Shown: positions 41,240-50,416, counted from the stretch's first letter. The stretch is 64,000 nt of DNA from Actinomycetospora callitridis (GCF_028737265.1 NZ_JAQZAK010000001.1:806001-870000); one strand, 5' to 3'. Notes: generated by a model from the sequence alone, not told the origin. Program-made: numbers and translations.

Positions 41240-41312
41240 GGCCCCGTCGTCTAGCGGCCTAGGACGCCGCCCTCTCAAGGCGGTAGCGGGGGTTCGAATC
41301 CCCTCGGGGCTA
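41240..41312 (+). tRNA. tRNA-Glu (CTC)
   Basis: A 73-base cloverleaf: acceptor GGCCCCG/CGGGGCT with G1-U72, anticodon loop CTCTCAA with anticodon CTC, T loop TTCGAAT, discriminator A, no encoded CCA. It lies 48 bp after tRNA-Gln; both may share a transcript ended by the hairpin at 41323. Confidence 0.94.
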
Positions 41313-41322
41313 CACCACACCG

Positions 41323-41354
41323 ACGCGGTGCACCGGTTCTCCGGTGCACCGCGT
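41323..41354. terminator. Terminator hairpin after tRNA-Glu and the GNAT gene
   Basis: A perfect 14-bp stem, ACGCGGTGCACCGG with CCGGTGCACCGCGT, around TTCT. It lies 10 bases after tRNA-Glu and 13 bases past the convergent GNAT stop, so it can serve both. Confidence 0.8.
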
Positions 41355-41367
41355 TCGTCGTTCCGGC

Positions 41368-41832
41368 TCATTCGCGAGGGGCGGAGCGCCGCAGGTGGAT
41401 GATCGGGAACGGCTTGCCGTCGGCGTCGGTGGCGGAGCGCCCGACCTCGACGAAGCCCCGCCGGCGGTACCACTCGCGGGCCGCGGGGTTCTGCTCGTTG
41501 ACGTCCAGCGTGAGGATCGGGTGGTGGGCGGCCACCTCTTCGAGCAGCGCCGTCCCGGCACCCCGACCGTGCACGGAGGGGTCGACGAACAGCCCGTCGA
41601 CCTCGCCGCCGCGCGCGGTGAGGAAGCCGACCACCGACCCGTCGCCGGGATCGGTCGCGAGCCGCAGGACGAGGCGCGGGAGCTCCCGGCGCAGCTGCAC
41701 CTCGAACCCGTCGACGTCGGCCGGGGCGAGGAAGTCGTGCGTGGCCTCGACCGCGCGTCGCCACACGCGGAGCACGTCGTCGAGGTCGTCGGGGCTCGCG
41801 TCCCGCAGGGACCAGGGGGTGGGCGCGGTCAT
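41368..41832 (-). CDS. GNAT family N-acetyltransferase
   Basis: A 154-residue acetyltransferase. The acetyl-CoA-binding segment is LFVDPSVHGRGAGTALLEEVAA (key residues VHGRGAG), followed by LTLDVNEQNPAAREWYRRRGFVEVGR. The N-terminus RDASPDDLDDVLRVWRRAVEATHDFL resembles the PhnO/YjaB-like branch. The acceptor is unknown. ATG 41832 is 11 bp after the stop of the methyltransferase, whose frame runs through in-frame on this strand only by chance; the two are probably cotranscribed. Confidence 0.85.
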   Translation of the reverse strand: MTAPTPWSLRDASPDDLDDVLRVWRRAVEATHDFLAPADVDGFEVQLRRELPRLVLRLATDPGDGSVVGFLTARGGEVDGLFVDPSVHGRGAGTALLEEVAAHHPILTLDVNEQNPAAREWYRRRGFVEVGRSATDADGKPFPIIHLRRSAPRE

Positions 41833-41843
41833 CGCCGGACCGC

Positions 41844-42677
41844 TCAGACCACGCGGGCGATCGCGGCGTAGCCCCCGGTGGGGCGTTCGCCGGGGCGGGC
41901 GGTGGGCCAGTCGACGATGTCGACCATGCCGGGCGGGACCAGGTCGAGCCCGCCGAGGAGCTCGGTGATCTCCGGGCGCGAGCGCAGGACGACCTCGGTG
42001 GCGCTGCCCCGGTAGCCGTCCTGGATCGCGCGCGTCCGCGCGGCGAGATCGGGGTCGTCGTGGTCCGCGCTGCCGTGCGACATCACGTGCACGCTGCCCG
42101 GGGCCAGCGCGTCCCGGTACCGGCCCAGGATCGCGGGGAGCGTGGGGTCGGGGACGAAGTGCAGCACCGCGACCGTGAGCAGCGCGACCGGCCGCGTCAG
42201 GTCGAGGAGATCCCGCACGCCCGGGGCGCCGAGCACCCCGTCGAGCTCGCGCATGTCGGCGCGGGTGACGCTGACCTGGTCGTATCCCGCGATCAGCTCG
42301 CGCGCGTGGGCGACGGCGACGGGCTCGAAGTCGACGTAGGCCACCCGGGCGTCCGGACGCTGGGCGAGGGCGATCTCGTGGACGTTGCCGACCGTCGGGA
42401 CCCCGGAGCCGAGGTCGAGGAACTGCGCGATGCCCTGGGCGAGGCACCACTCCACGGCGCGGCGCAGGAAGTCCCGGTTCGCGCGGCAGACGTAGTCCAT
42501 GTCCGGGTTCTGGGCGAGGATCTTCGCGGCCTGCTCGCGGTCGACGGCGAAGTTGTACGCCCCGCCCAGCATGTAGTCGTAGATCCGGGCGGCGTTGGCG
42601 CGGTCGAAGTCGATGCCGGCCTCCAGCGCTCGTTCGGGCTCCGGCCAACGGTGCTCGTCGCCCGTTCCAGCAGTCAA
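41844..42677 (-). CDS. SAM-dependent methyltransferase, DUF574 family
   Basis: A 277-residue methyltransferase recognisable from GIDFDRANAARIYDYMLGGAYNFAVDRE, which is nearly diagnostic for this actinobacterial family, and from the SAM site FLDLGSGVPTVGNVHEIA. A TTG start at 42677 is proposed: GGAG lies 6 bases upstream and the protein then begins just before the family core; the next upstream start adds an Arg-rich tail unlike the family. Substrates are unknown. Divergent from the S9 peptidase gene. Confidence 0.82.
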   Translation of the reverse strand: MTAGTGDEHRWPEPERALEAGIDFDRANAARIYDYMLGGAYNFAVDREQAAKILAQNPDMDYVCRANRDFLRRAVEWCLAQGIAQFLDLGSGVPTVGNVHEIALAQRPDARVAYVDFEPVAVAHARELIAGYDQVSVTRADMRELDGVLGAPGVRDLLDLTRPVALLTVAVLHFVPDPTLPAILGRYRDALAPGSVHVMSHGSADHDDPDLAARTRAIQDGYRGSATEVVLRSRPEITELLGGLDLVPPGMVDIVDWPTARPGERPTGGYAAIARVV

Positions 42678-42838
42678 GACACGCTCCGTCCCTGCGCACG
42701 CCACCCGGCGAGGGGATCGTCGCACCGGATCGGTCGGACGGGTGTGGGGCGCACCGCTCGGGCTTGAGTGTGCCGCGACGGCACGGTGTTCCGTCGTTCT
42801 CGGACCTGCTCGCACACACCGAGGGAACGGAGTGTCCG

Positions 42839-44758
42839 ATGACCGACACCGCTCGTGTCGCCACCCTGCCGAGGCCGATCGAGGTGGAGGAGTTCTTCGC
42901 CGATCCGGCGTTCTCCCACCCGTCGATCTCGCCGGACGGGACGCGCCTGGCCTACCTGGCGCCGCGGTACGGCCGCCGCCAGGTGTGGGTGCGGGGGATC
43001 GACGAGGAGCACGCGGACGCGGTGTGCGTGACGCAGGACGCCCGGCGCGGCATCACGACCTTCTCCTGGACCGACGACCCGCGCTGGTTGCTCTACCTCC
43101 AGGACACCGACGGCAACGAGGACTGGCACCTCCACCGGGTCGATCTCGAGGCGCCGGACACGCCGGCCCTCGACCTGACGCCCCTGCCGGCGGGGTCGCG
43201 CGTGGTCGGCTTCGAGCCGGTCCGGTCGGCGCCCGGGTACGTGCTCGTCTCGATGAACCGCCGGCCGATGTTCCTCGACCTCTTCTGGGTCGAGGTCGCC
43301 ACCGGCGAGACGACCGTGCACCTCGAGCAGCCCGAGCCGCGGGGCGACTTCCTGGTCGACCGCGACGGCCGGGCGGCCTTCTACTCCTACCTCGCCGACG
43401 ACGGCACGCAGGAGTTCTCCGCGGTGGACGCCGAGACCGGGGAGAAGCGTTTCCTGCGTCGGGTCGGCGGGCCGGAGCACCCGACGGGGATCCAGCCGCA
43501 GAGGGTGACGCCCGACGGGACGGGCCTGCTGGTGGGCATCTACCAGGACTCCGACGACCTGCGGCTCGTCCGGATCGACCGGGAGACCGGCGAGGAGACC
43601 GTGGTCGCGGCCGTCGAGGGACACAGCCTGGACATCATGGGCACGGCCGCCCCCGGCATGCCGCCCACCGTGTTCACCGACCGCGCCACCGGTGAGGTCC
43701 TCGCGGCCCGCTTCGTCGGCGACCGGTCCGTCATCGAGGTGGTGGACCCGCACTTCGCCGAGGTGTACGCCGCGCTCTCGCAGCTCTCCGACGGGGTGCT
43801 GGGCACGCTGTCGTCGGACGAGAGCGGGCAGCGGTGGGTCGCGTCGTTCCTCCACGACCGCGAGCCCGGCCTGACCTGGTTCTACGACCACGGCACCGGC
43901 GAGAGCCGGCTGCTGTTCCGGCCGCTCCCGCACCTGGACCCGGCCGACCTGGCGCCGCGCACGGCGGTGGGCTTCCCGGCCCGCGACGGGCTGCCGCTGC
44001 ACGGGTTCCTGACGCTGCCGGTCGGCGTCGAGCCGGCGGGCCTGCCGCTGGTCCTGGTCGTGCACGGCGGGCCGTGGGCGCACGACTCGTGGTCCTACGA
44101 CCCGGAGGCGCAGTTCCTGGCCAACCGGGGCTACGCGGTGCTGCACGTCAACTTCCGCGGCTCCTCGGGCTACGGACGGCGGCACACGCTCGCCGCGATC
44201 GGCGAGCTCGCGGGCACGATGCACGACGACCTCCTCGACGCCGTCGACTGGGCCGTGGGGGAGGGCTACGCCGATCCGGACCGCGTCGGCATCTACGGCG
44301 GGTCCTACGGCGGCTACGCCGCACTCGTCGGCGTGACGGTGACGCCCGACCGCTTCGCCGCCGCCGTCGACTACGTGGGCATCTCGGACCTGGCGAACTT
44401 CATGCGCACGCTGCCGCCGTTCGTGAAGCCCTACATGGTGGCCAACTGGTACCGCTACGTCGGCGACCCCGAGGTCCCCGAGCAGGAGGCGGACATGCTG
44501 GCGCGCTCGCCGATCACCATGGTCGACCGCATCCGCACCCCGCTGCTGGTGGCCCAGGGTGCCAACGACGCCCGCGTCGTGCAGGCGGAGTCCGACAACA
44601 TCGTCGCGTCGCTGCGCGAGCGCGGGGTCCCGGTGGAGTACCTCGTCGCGCAGGACGAGGGTCACGGGTTCGCGAACCCCGAGAACCGGATCCGGCTCTA
44701 CCGCGCGATCGAGCGGCACTTCGCCGAGCACCTCGGGGGGCGCGGCGGGATCGGCTGA
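42839..44758 (+). CDS. S9 family prolyl-oligopeptidase-like serine peptidase
   Basis: A 639-residue enzyme with an N-terminal beta-propeller that gates entry and a C-terminal alpha/beta-hydrolase domain. The catalytic triad is Ser489 in YGGSYGGYA, Asp577 in GANDARV and His609 in [11 protein letters not shown]; the oxyanion region is [12 protein letters not shown]. No signal peptide, so probably cytosolic peptide turnover (S9C/acylaminoacyl-peptidase-like). ATG 42839 has GGAG about 8 bases upstream; longer frames overlap the methyltransferase promoter region. Convergent with merR-like, 27 bp away. Confidence 0.93.
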   Translation: MTDTARVATLPRPIEVEEFFADPAFSHPSISPDGTRLAYLAPRYGRRQVWVRGIDEEHADAVCVTQDARRGITTFSWTDDPRWLLYLQDTDGNEDWHLHRVDLEAPDTPALDLTPLPAGSRVVGFEPVRSAPGYVLVSMNRRPMFLDLFWVEVATGETTVHLEQPEPRGDFLVDRDGRAAFYSYLADDGTQEFSAVDAETGEKRFLRRVGGPEHPTGIQPQRVTPDGTGLLVGIYQDSDDLRLVRIDRETGEETVVAAVEGHSLDIMGTAAPGMPPTVFTDRATGEVLAARFVGDRSVIEVVDPHFAEVYAALSQLSDGVLGTLSSDESGQRWVASFLHDREPGLTWFYDHGTGESRLLFRPLPHLDPADLAPRTAVGFPARDGLPLHGFLTLPVGVEPAGLPLVLVVHGGPWAHDSWSYDPEAQFLANRGYAVLHVNFRGSSGYGRRHTLAAIGELAGTMHDDLLDAVDWAVGEGYADPDRVGIYGGSYGGYAALVGVTVTPDRFAAAVDYVGISDLANFMRTLPPFVKPYMVANWYRYVGDPEVPEQEADMLARSPITMVDRIRTPLLVAQGANDARVVQAESDNIVASLRERGVPVEYLVAQDEGHGFANPENRIRLYRAIERHFAEHLGGRGGIG

Positions 44759-44785
44759 GCCGGGGCTCGATCCCTCGGGTCCGGA

Positions 44786-45184
44786 TCACGAACGGCCCGC
44801 CGACGAGGCCGGCACCTCGTCCGGCTCCTCGTCCGGCACCGCCGTGGCGATGACCGCGTCGAGCCCGTCACGGGCACCGGTGAGCTCGTCGATCATGGCG
44901 GTGAGGCGGTCCCGCTCGCGCTGGAGGTCGTCCAGCAGCTCCGGGCAGCTCGCGATGAGGCGCTCGCCGTCGGCGCCCATGCAGGGCAGGAGCTCGCCGA
45001 TGGTGGTCGTGGACAGCCCGGCGGCCAGCAGGGTGCGGACGTGGTGGACGACGTCGACGTCCGCCTCGCCGTACTCGCGGTAGCCCGAGGAGGTGCGTCG
45101 GGGGCGCAGCAGCCCCTGCTCCTCGTAGTAGCGCAGCAGGCGGGGTGCCACGCCCACGCGTCGCGCCAGCTCACCGATCCGCAC
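44786..45184 (-). CDS. MerR family transcriptional regulator
   Basis: A 132-residue regulator with GTG start. The winged helix is MRIGELARRVGVAPRLLRYYEEQGLL followed by RRTSSGYREYGEADVDVVHHVRTLLAAGLS, and then the usual dimerising coiled coil. One Cys in LLPCMGADGERLIASCPEL may matter for effector sensing, but the metal-binding pattern of MerR itself is absent. The ligand is unknown. It is divergent from the imine-reductase-like gene, with a dyad operator between, and so probably controls that gene. Confidence 0.9.
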   Translation of the reverse strand: MRIGELARRVGVAPRLLRYYEEQGLLRPRRTSSGYREYGEADVDVVHHVRTLLAAGLSTTTIGELLPCMGADGERLIASCPELLDDLQRERDRLTAMIDELTGARDGLDAVIATAVPDEEPDEVPASSAGRS

Positions 45185-45201
45185 GACTCGGCCCTCCGGA
45201 C

Positions 45202-45231
45202 TTGACCTTCACACCGGTGTGAGACTTTACC
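45202..45231 (+). promoter_or_regulatory. MerR-type operator and promoter between divergent genes
   Basis: TTGACC (45202-45207) is a -35; TCACACCGGTGTGA (45209-45222) is a perfect 14-bp palindrome filling the spacer; TTTACC (45226-45231) is a plausible -10 after an 18-base spacer. A regulator bound between over-spaced elements is the classical MerR arrangement. The start codon at 45242 is only 10 bases past the -10, so the transcript may be leaderless. Confidence 0.65.
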
Positions 45232-45241
45232 GTCCTCCGCC

Positions 45242-46114
45242 ATGGACATCGAGAACGAACCGGTCACCGTCCTGGGCCTCGGTGCGATGGGGACGGCCCT
45301 GGCCCGGGCCCTGCTGCGCGCCGGCCACCCCGTCACCGTCTGGAACCGCACCCCTGCGCGCGCCGAGGCCCTCGTGGCCGAGGGCGCCCGCGTCGCCCCG
45401 GACCCAGCGGCAGCCGTCGCCGCCGGGGCACTGACCGTCGTCTGCCTGCTCGACGACGCGGCCGTCGCCGCCGTGCTCGATCCCCTCGGCGAGGACCTGG
45501 CGGGCGCCACGCTGGTGAACCTCACCTCCGGCACCCCGGAGCAGGCCCGCGACGCGGCGGCGCGGCTGGGCCACCTCGGCGCCGACGTCCTGGCCGGCAC
45601 GATCATGGTGCCGACGCCGCTGGTGGGGACGCCCGACGCGCTCGTGCTCTACAGCGGTGCGGGCGGGGTGCACGAGGAGCACCGCACCACGCTCGAGGTC
45701 CTCGGCCGCACGGACTACCTGGGCGCGGACCCGGGACGCGCCGTCCTGTTCGACCTCGGCATGCTCGACGTGTTCTTCGCCGGCATGGCCTCGTTCCTGC
45801 ACGCCGCCGCCGTGGTGGGCCGCGACGGGATCTCCGGCGCCGACTTCGCGCCCTACGCCGAGCAGGTCGTCGCGATCCTCCCGGCCACCTTCCGCGGGCT
45901 GGCCGCGGACGTCGACGCGGCGAGCCACCCCGGGGACGAGGACAACCTCGTCATGAACGCCGCGGCCCTCGCGCACATCGTCGCGGCCAGCCGGAGCCGG
46001 GGCGTCGACCCGGCCGTGCCCGAGCTGGTGCACCGGCTCGCGCAGCGGGCCATCGACCGGGGTCACGGCGCCGACGGGTTCTCGCGCCTCGTCGAGGAGT
46101 TCGCGCCCGCGTAG
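45242..46114 (+). CDS. NAD(P)-binding imine-reductase-like protein
   Basis: A 290-residue 6-phosphogluconate-dehydrogenase-like oxidoreductase: TVLGLGAMGTALARALLRAGHPVTVWNRTPARAEALV is the NADP-type Rossmann segment (NRTPAR), VNLTSGTPEQARD and AGTIMVPTPLVGTPDALVLYSG are typical of the imine reductase group, and a long helical C-domain follows. Members reduce cyclic imines or beta-hydroxyacids. Divergent from a MerR regulator and behind its dyad operator, it is likely to be inducible. Substrate unknown. Confidence 0.85.
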   Translation: MDIENEPVTVLGLGAMGTALARALLRAGHPVTVWNRTPARAEALVAEGARVAPDPAAAVAAGALTVVCLLDDAAVAAVLDPLGEDLAGATLVNLTSGTPEQARDAAARLGHLGADVLAGTIMVPTPLVGTPDALVLYSGAGGVHEEHRTTLEVLGRTDYLGADPGRAVLFDLGMLDVFFAGMASFLHAAAVVGRDGISGADFAPYAEQVVAILPATFRGLAADVDAASHPGDEDNLVMNAAALAHIVAASRSRGVDPAVPELVHRLAQRAIDRGHGADGFSRLVEEFAPA

Positions 46115-46441
46115 GACGGGTCACCGCGCCGCGCTCGCCGCCCGGCTCACGGCCCCGCGGCCGGGGCGCGGGACGGCGTCGTCGCGTCGCCGTGACCGTC
46201 GAACCGGTGGACCGCGCCGGGGACGTCGACGAGCTCGGGCGACACGCTGTGCCGCTCACCTCGAGGGACGTTGTCCGCTCACCGAAGGGCCAGTACGGTG
46301 CGCGACGGCGGGCGCCCGGATCGGCAGCGCGCCTGTTCGGCCCGGGCGATATCCCCGCCTGCCCGGGGTCACCGTCTGCGAGCGTCCTCCCCCCGGCCGC
46401 TCGCCGGGTGGCTCCGGGTCCACCACAGGGGGTGGACCGGG
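46115..46441. other. Intergenic region, no gene supported
   Basis: This 327-bp stretch has open frames on both strands, but their residues are Arg/Pro/Gly-rich shadows with no conserved pattern. No hairpin, RNA gene or clear promoter stands out. It may hold the promoter of the small gene at 46442. Confidence 0.5.
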
Positions 46442-46654
46442 GTGATCGCCGTGAGCGGTGGCGATCCCGACCTGGACCGCTGCGACGGGTACGTGGTGCT
46501 GGTGGTCGACCCGATGACCGGCGAGTCCGACTGCTACGGACCGTTCGTCGAGATGACCGAGGCCGGCCAGGAGGTCATGCGCTTCCGCGAGGAGTTCTCC
46601 CTGCGGGAGTTCGACGAGGTGTTCGTCGAACTGGTGCGCTGGCACCGTCGCTGA
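46442..46654 (+). CDS. Small hypothetical protein, 70 aa
   Basis: The frame encodes a compact acidic protein: CDGYVVLVVDPMTGESDCYGPFVEM then a helix ending REFDEVFVELVRWHRR. Codon bias is right and the pattern of beta strands followed by helix is protein-like. The start is GTG 46442 or 46451. Two Cys are present. I do not recognise a family, and a DUF3040 gene follows 193 bp later. Confidence 0.5.
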   Translation: MIAVSGGDPDLDRCDGYVVLVVDPMTGESDCYGPFVEMTEAGQEVMRFREEFSLREFDEVFVELVRWHRR

Positions 46655-46847
46655 CGCGCCGCCCGTGGCGCGACGGGTGGCGCCCGTCCCGTCCCACGAA
46701 CCGGTGACCGCGGGCGACGAACCGCTCACCTGCTGCGAGTTTCGGCGCCTGGAGCAGGGGAATTGCTGAGGAGGACGCCCAACGATCGGTCTGGCCCCGT
46801 GCACGCTCCGGAGGTCCTCGACCGACCTACGTCGAGGAGGCACTCCG

Positions 46848-47144
46848 GTGCTCGACGACCGTGAGCAGTACATCCTGCGCGACATCCAGCGCCACATCGA
46901 GGCCAGCGACCCGAAGCTCGCGCGGCTCGCGCGGCGGGAGCAGGGCCACCGGACCTACTGGCTGTCGATCGCGTCGCTCGTCGTGGGCGTCGTCCTCGGC
47001 GTCGCGCTCGCCGCGCTGGGTCCTGTCGGTGCCGGCCTCACGCTGATCGCGCTCGGGGCCGTGCCCATGGGTGTGTGGCACTGGCGGCGGCCCGGGACGG
47101 CGAGCCCGCTGCAGTCCGCCCAGATCCAGGAACGGCGCGGGTAG
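46848..47144 (+). CDS. DUF3040 family membrane protein
   Basis: A 98-residue protein with GTG start. LDDREQYILRDIQRHIEASDPKLARLAR is the DUF3040 N-terminal helix signature; two membrane segments follow (WLSIASLVVGVVLGVALAAL and VGAGLTLIALGAVPMGVWHW). DUF3040 proteins are common and uncharacterised in actinobacteria. The cytosolic N-terminal helix with an acidic/basic pattern may contact a partner. Located before an alpha/beta hydrolase gene, 50 bp downstream. Confidence 0.8.
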   Translation: MLDDREQYILRDIQRHIEASDPKLARLARREQGHRTYWLSIASLVVGVVLGVALAALGPVGAGLTLIALGAVPMGVWHWRRPGTASPLQSAQIQERRG

Positions 47145-47194
47145 GAACCCGCCTGACGGGCCTCCATACTGCGTCGCGGGCGCGGGGAGGGCCG

Positions 47195-47899
47195 ATGACC
47201 GTGTTCGTGCTGGTCCACGGCGGCTGGCACGGCGGGTGGTGCTGGCGCCGCGTCGCCTCGCGGCTGCGGGCGTCCGGGCACGAGGTCCACACGCCGACGC
47301 TCACCGGCGTCGGCGACCGCGCCCACCTCGGTACCCCCGACACGGGTCTCGCCACGCACGTCGAGGACGTCCTCGCCGTCCTCGAGATCGACGACCTGCG
47401 CGAGGTCGTGCTCGTCGGCCACAGCTCGGGTGGTGCCGTGATCACCGGCGTCGCGCAGCGGGCGTCCCACCGGCTCGCGCGGCTCACCTACCTCGACGCC
47501 TTCGTCCCGGCGCCCGGACAGTCGGTGTTCGACCTGTTACCGCCTGCGCGCCGCGACCACTTCCGCGCCCTGGTCGACGACGTGGGCCGGATCGTCCTCG
47601 ACCCGGACGTGGCCATGGACGGCTGGGGGCTCCGGACCGAGGACGACCGTGCGTTCGTGCGGGCCCGGCTGCGCCCGCACCCGCTCGGCGGCCTGGCGGA
47701 CCCGCTCCCCGGGACTCCGCTGCCCGACCTGCCGCGACACTTCGTCCACTGCGCCGCCAAGCCCGCGCCCGACGTCTTCGCGGCGTTCGGCGCCACGGTC
47801 GGGTCCGGACCGCGCGGGCGTCTGGACGTGCTCGACGCCGGCCACGACGCCATGATCACCGCACCCGACCAGGTCGCGGCGCTGCTGATGCGGGAGTGA
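47195..47899 (+). CDS. Alpha/beta hydrolase
   Basis: A 234-residue alpha/beta hydrolase starting MTVFVLVHGGWHGGWCWRRVA, the oxyanion HGG(W) signature of the EST/methylesterase-like group. The nucleophile is the Ser of VGHSSGGAVITG and the His is in LDAGHDAMIT. It resembles plant methylesterase-like and salicylate-esterase-like proteins common in actinobacteria. ATG 47195 has GGGGAGG six bases upstream. Substrate unknown. Convergent with the Cys-containing hypothetical, 5 bp away. Confidence 0.9.
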   Translation: MTVFVLVHGGWHGGWCWRRVASRLRASGHEVHTPTLTGVGDRAHLGTPDTGLATHVEDVLAVLEIDDLREVVLVGHSSGGAVITGVAQRASHRLARLTYLDAFVPAPGQSVFDLLPPARRDHFRALVDDVGRIVLDPDVAMDGWGLRTEDDRAFVRARLRPHPLGGLADPLPGTPLPDLPRHFVHCAAKPAPDVFAAFGATVGSGPRGRLDVLDAGHDAMITAPDQVAALLMRE

Positions 47900-47904
47900 G
47901 GCGC

Positions 47905-48567
47905 TCAGCGTCCCTGCAGCGCCGCGAGCATGGCGTCGACCGTGCGGGCGAAGCGGGCGTCCGCGTCCCGGTCGCCGAGACGTCGGGCGCCCAGTCCGCG
48001 GGCCGCCTCCTCGCGGACCGCGACGGCGCACCCGGCCACGTCCGACTCCCACACGGCCAGCCGCGGCACCGCGGGCAGGGGATGGGCGGGCACGGCGTAG
48101 CGGCGGCCCAACGCCTCGGTCGTGGCGGCGCCGGGGAGACCGACGGGACGTGAACCGGGCAGCCGCGAGGACCGGATGCGCGCGAGCGCGAGGGACGGGT
48201 CGCGACGGCCTCGGTCATCGCCGTCGACGGTCGGCGCGAACAGGACGAGGGGATAGCCCCGCTCGCCGCGCCACCCGTCGGTCGCCTCGACGACGCGTCC
48301 CCACAGCGCTGCGCACCCGAGGATCGCGCCGGCGCTGATGACCATGGGCGCCACGAGCCGCAGGTCGGCGGTCGCGTACAGGCCGCAGTGGCAGTCCCAC
48401 GTGGGCGCCTGCGGGCAGCCGGCTCGGCAGCCCGCCGTCGTCGCCACCCGGGGGAGCCACGTGAAGGGTGCGACGGGGGAGACGAGCGTCGGGCCGTCCT
48501 CGTCCCACCCCATCAGCCAGACCCGCCACCCCACGATCGGTGTCGCGAGGTCGGGCGCCTCCGTCAC
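47905..48567 (-). CDS. Uncharacterised Cys-containing protein, paralogue A
   Basis: A 220-residue protein with GTG start at 48567, overlapping the upstream small gene (GTGA). Key segments: IVGWRVWLMGWD, a Cys cluster GCRAGCPQAPTWDCHCGLYATADL, then GCAALWGRVVEATDGWRGERGYPLVLFA and RYAVPAHPLPAV. The protein at 50755-51393 shares the same architecture (CxCGLYA, AALWGRVVEA, GWRGExGYPxVLFA, RYxVPxHxLP), so they are paralogues. The Cys set may bind zinc. I recall similar unnamed actinobacterial proteins but no function. Confidence 0.7.
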   Translation of the reverse strand: MTEAPDLATPIVGWRVWLMGWDEDGPTLVSPVAPFTWLPRVATTAGCRAGCPQAPTWDCHCGLYATADLRLVAPMVISAGAILGCAALWGRVVEATDGWRGERGYPLVLFAPTVDGDDRGRRDPSLALARIRSSRLPGSRPVGLPGAATTEALGRRYAVPAHPLPAVPRLAVWESDVAGCAVAVREEAARGLGARRLGDRDADARFARTVDAMLAALQGR

Positions 48568-48740
48568 GTGGTGAGGGGAGCGGGGATCTCCTGCTGCGGT
48601 GTGCGTCCGACACCCGAGCGCGGCGTCGGGCGCGGGACGCGAGGTGCGACCTCGGCGAACCGCTCGGGGTAGTCCCCGCGGGGCACGGGGTCGACCACCG
48701 GCTCGACGGTCAGCATGCGGACGGGCTCGCCGATGTGCAT
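48564..48740 (-). CDS. Small hypothetical protein coupled to paralogue A
   Basis: A 58-residue basic, Pro-rich protein starting MHIGEPVRMLTVEPVVDP with ATG 48740. Its TGA overlaps the GTG of the 220-residue gene (GTGA at 48564-48567), the arrangement expected for translational coupling. The N-terminal beta-like part may form a small fold; the rest looks disordered. Function unknown. It is divergent from the ferric-reductase-like gene 255 bp away. Confidence 0.5.
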   Translation of the reverse strand: MHIGEPVRMLTVEPVVDPVPRGDYPERFAEVAPRVPRPTPRSGVGRTPQQEIPAPLTT

Positions 48741-48981
48741 GGGCGGACCACACCTTCCGTTCGCCCCGGCCACGGGAGTGGGTGGCCCGGGTCTCACTCG
48801 AATGGGTGATCCGAACTGTACGCGCCTCGGGGCGAGGACGGGCCGCCGTCCTGAGAGGAGGAGCGGGCGGCGGTCCCCCGATCGGCGCAGCGGATCGGCA
48901 GTCGGCCGTGCGCGGACGTCCGCTGGTCTCGGGAGTTGATCAATCGTTCTCAGGTGCGCCGGATCTCCGGGACGCCGTCCC

Positions 48982-48987
48982 TAGCGT
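48982..48987 (+). promoter_or_regulatory. Probable -10 element of a leaderless promoter
   Basis: TAGCGT lies 7 bases before the GTG at 48995. No ribosome site is present upstream of that start. Same spacing as in ligA. Confidence 0.45.
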
Positions 48988-48994
48988 CGCCGTC

Positions 48995-50416
48995 GTGTCG
49001 AAGCGCGCGAAACGGGCCCTCTGGTCGGCGGTCGCGATCCTCGTCCTGGTCGGTCCACCGGCGGTGTTCCTCGGACGACAGGGGTGGGAGGCGGGCGAGC
49101 TCCTCGAGCTCGCGGTCGTCCTCTCCGGCCTCGTCGCCGCGGTGGCGATGGTGCTGGCCACCGTCGGCGCCTCACGCCTCCGGGCGCTGACCACCGCTCT
49201 CGGGATCGACCGGATCATGAGCGGGCACAAGTGGCTCGGCGTCGCCGCCCTCGTGCTGGTGCTCGGGCACATGGCTGCGGCGATCGTCGAGAGCCCGGAG
49301 CTGCTCGACCCGTTCGCCGCCTCGCTCGGCATCCAGTTCGGCTACGCGGCCGCAGTGGGGATGGTGCTGCTCTCGGGTGCCGCTGCGTGGGGACGACGAC
49401 GCGGGGCGCGCTACGAGTGGTGGGTGCGGGCCCACATCCTCGGGGTCGCGCTGGCGCTCGCCCTCGCCGGGATGCACGTCTTCTGGCTCGGCGATCTCCT
49501 CGAGGACCCCGTGATGCGGGTCGTGTGCTCCGCCCTCGCCCTGCTGCTGCTCGCGGTGCTCGCGCGCCGGTGGGTGTGGCAGCCGCTGTTCTCCCGGCGC
49601 GGGGCCTACGTGGTCTACGGCGTGCGCCACGAGGGGGCCGACGTCGCCACCCTGGCGCTGACCCCGGTGTTCCGCGGCCGGGCGCTGCGCTTCGCCCCCG
49701 GCCAGTTCGTGTGGCTCCGGCTGCACCGGCGGGTCGTCGGCGTCCAGGAGCACCCGTTCACGATCGCCTCCAGCGCCGAGCTCACCGACCGTCTCGAGCT
49801 CACCGTCCGCGCCACCGGCGACTTCACCCGCGCGCTGGCCCGGCTCGGTCCCGGCCAGAAGGTGTGGCTCGACGGCCCGCACGGCAGCTTCACCCCCGAT
49901 GCGCCGGAACGGGTCGACGGGCTCGTGCTGATCGCCGGCGGCGTCGGGATCACGCCGATGATGAGCATGCTGCGCACGCTCGCCGAGCGCGGCGACCGTC
50001 GCCTGCACCGCCTGGTCCTCGCCGAGCGCCCCGACCAGCCGCTGTTCGGCCCGGAGCTCGAGGTGCTGGGCCGCCGGCTCGACCTCGACGTCCTGCGCAC
50101 CGCGGGGCGCCGCGTCGACGCCGACCTGCTCGCCCAGATCCTGCCCCGCGCCCGCGGCCGTCTCGAGTACTACGTGTGCGGGCCTCCGGGGCTGCTCACG
50201 GGGTCGCTCGCGGCCCTCGACCAGCTGGGCGTCCCGCCGGGCCGGATCCACAGCGAGCAGTTCGGCTGGACGGGGCCGGTGCCGACGCAGGTCCCGGCGG
50301 CTCGGTCGACGCGGTCGACGAACGACGCGACCTCGCCCGCCGACCGGCTCCCGACCCACCCCTCGATCCCGGTCCCGCGGGTGGAGGAGCGGTCGGCGTC
50401 GACGCGGGGCGGCTGA
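48995..50416 (+). CDS. Ferric-reductase-like transmembrane flavoprotein
   Basis: A 473-residue protein with about six membrane segments in the N-terminal 190 residues. His residues in SGHKWLGVAALVLVLGHMAAA and in VRAHILGVALALALAGMH are the likely haem ligands. The C-terminal half is a ferredoxin-NADP-reductase-type module: EHPFTIASS (FAD), IAGGVGITPMMSMLRTL (NAD(P)), and YYVCGPPGLL. It would carry electrons from cytosolic NAD(P)H across the membrane. The tail after the reductase module (about 45 residues) is Pro/Thr/Ser-rich. The two flanking paralogous proteins may be functionally linked, by proximity only. Confidence 0.88.
   Translation: MSKRAKRALWSAVAILVLVGPPAVFLGRQGWEAGELLELAVVLSGLVAAVAMVLATVGASRLRALTTALGIDRIMSGHKWLGVAALVLVLGHMAAAIVESPELLDPFAASLGIQFGYAAAVGMVLLSGAAAWGRRRGARYEWWVRAHILGVALALALAGMHVFWLGDLLEDPVMRVVCSALALLLLAVLARRWVWQPLFSRRGAYVVYGVRHEGADVATLALTPVFRGRALRFAPGQFVWLRLHRRVVGVQEHPFTIASSAELTDRLELTVRATGDFTRALARLGPGQKVWLDGPHGSFTPDAPERVDGLVLIAGGVGITPMMSMLRTLAERGDRRLHRLVLAERPDQPLFGPELEVLGRRLDLDVLRTAGRRVDADLLAQILPRARGRLEYYVCGPPGLLTGSLAALDQLGVPPGRIHSEQFGWTGPVPTQVPAARSTRSTNDATSPADRLPTHPSIPVPRVEERSASTRGG

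Noticed and set aside
41368..42864. One 498-codon gene joining methyltransferase and GNAT
   Set aside because: In the GNAT frame the upstream part is an Arg/Gly-rich shadow; the methyltransferase core is in a different frame with its own start and stop.
46256..46897. 213-codon minus-strand frame in the 46 kb gap
   Set aside because: No recognisable pattern, overlaps better-supported small genes on the other strand.
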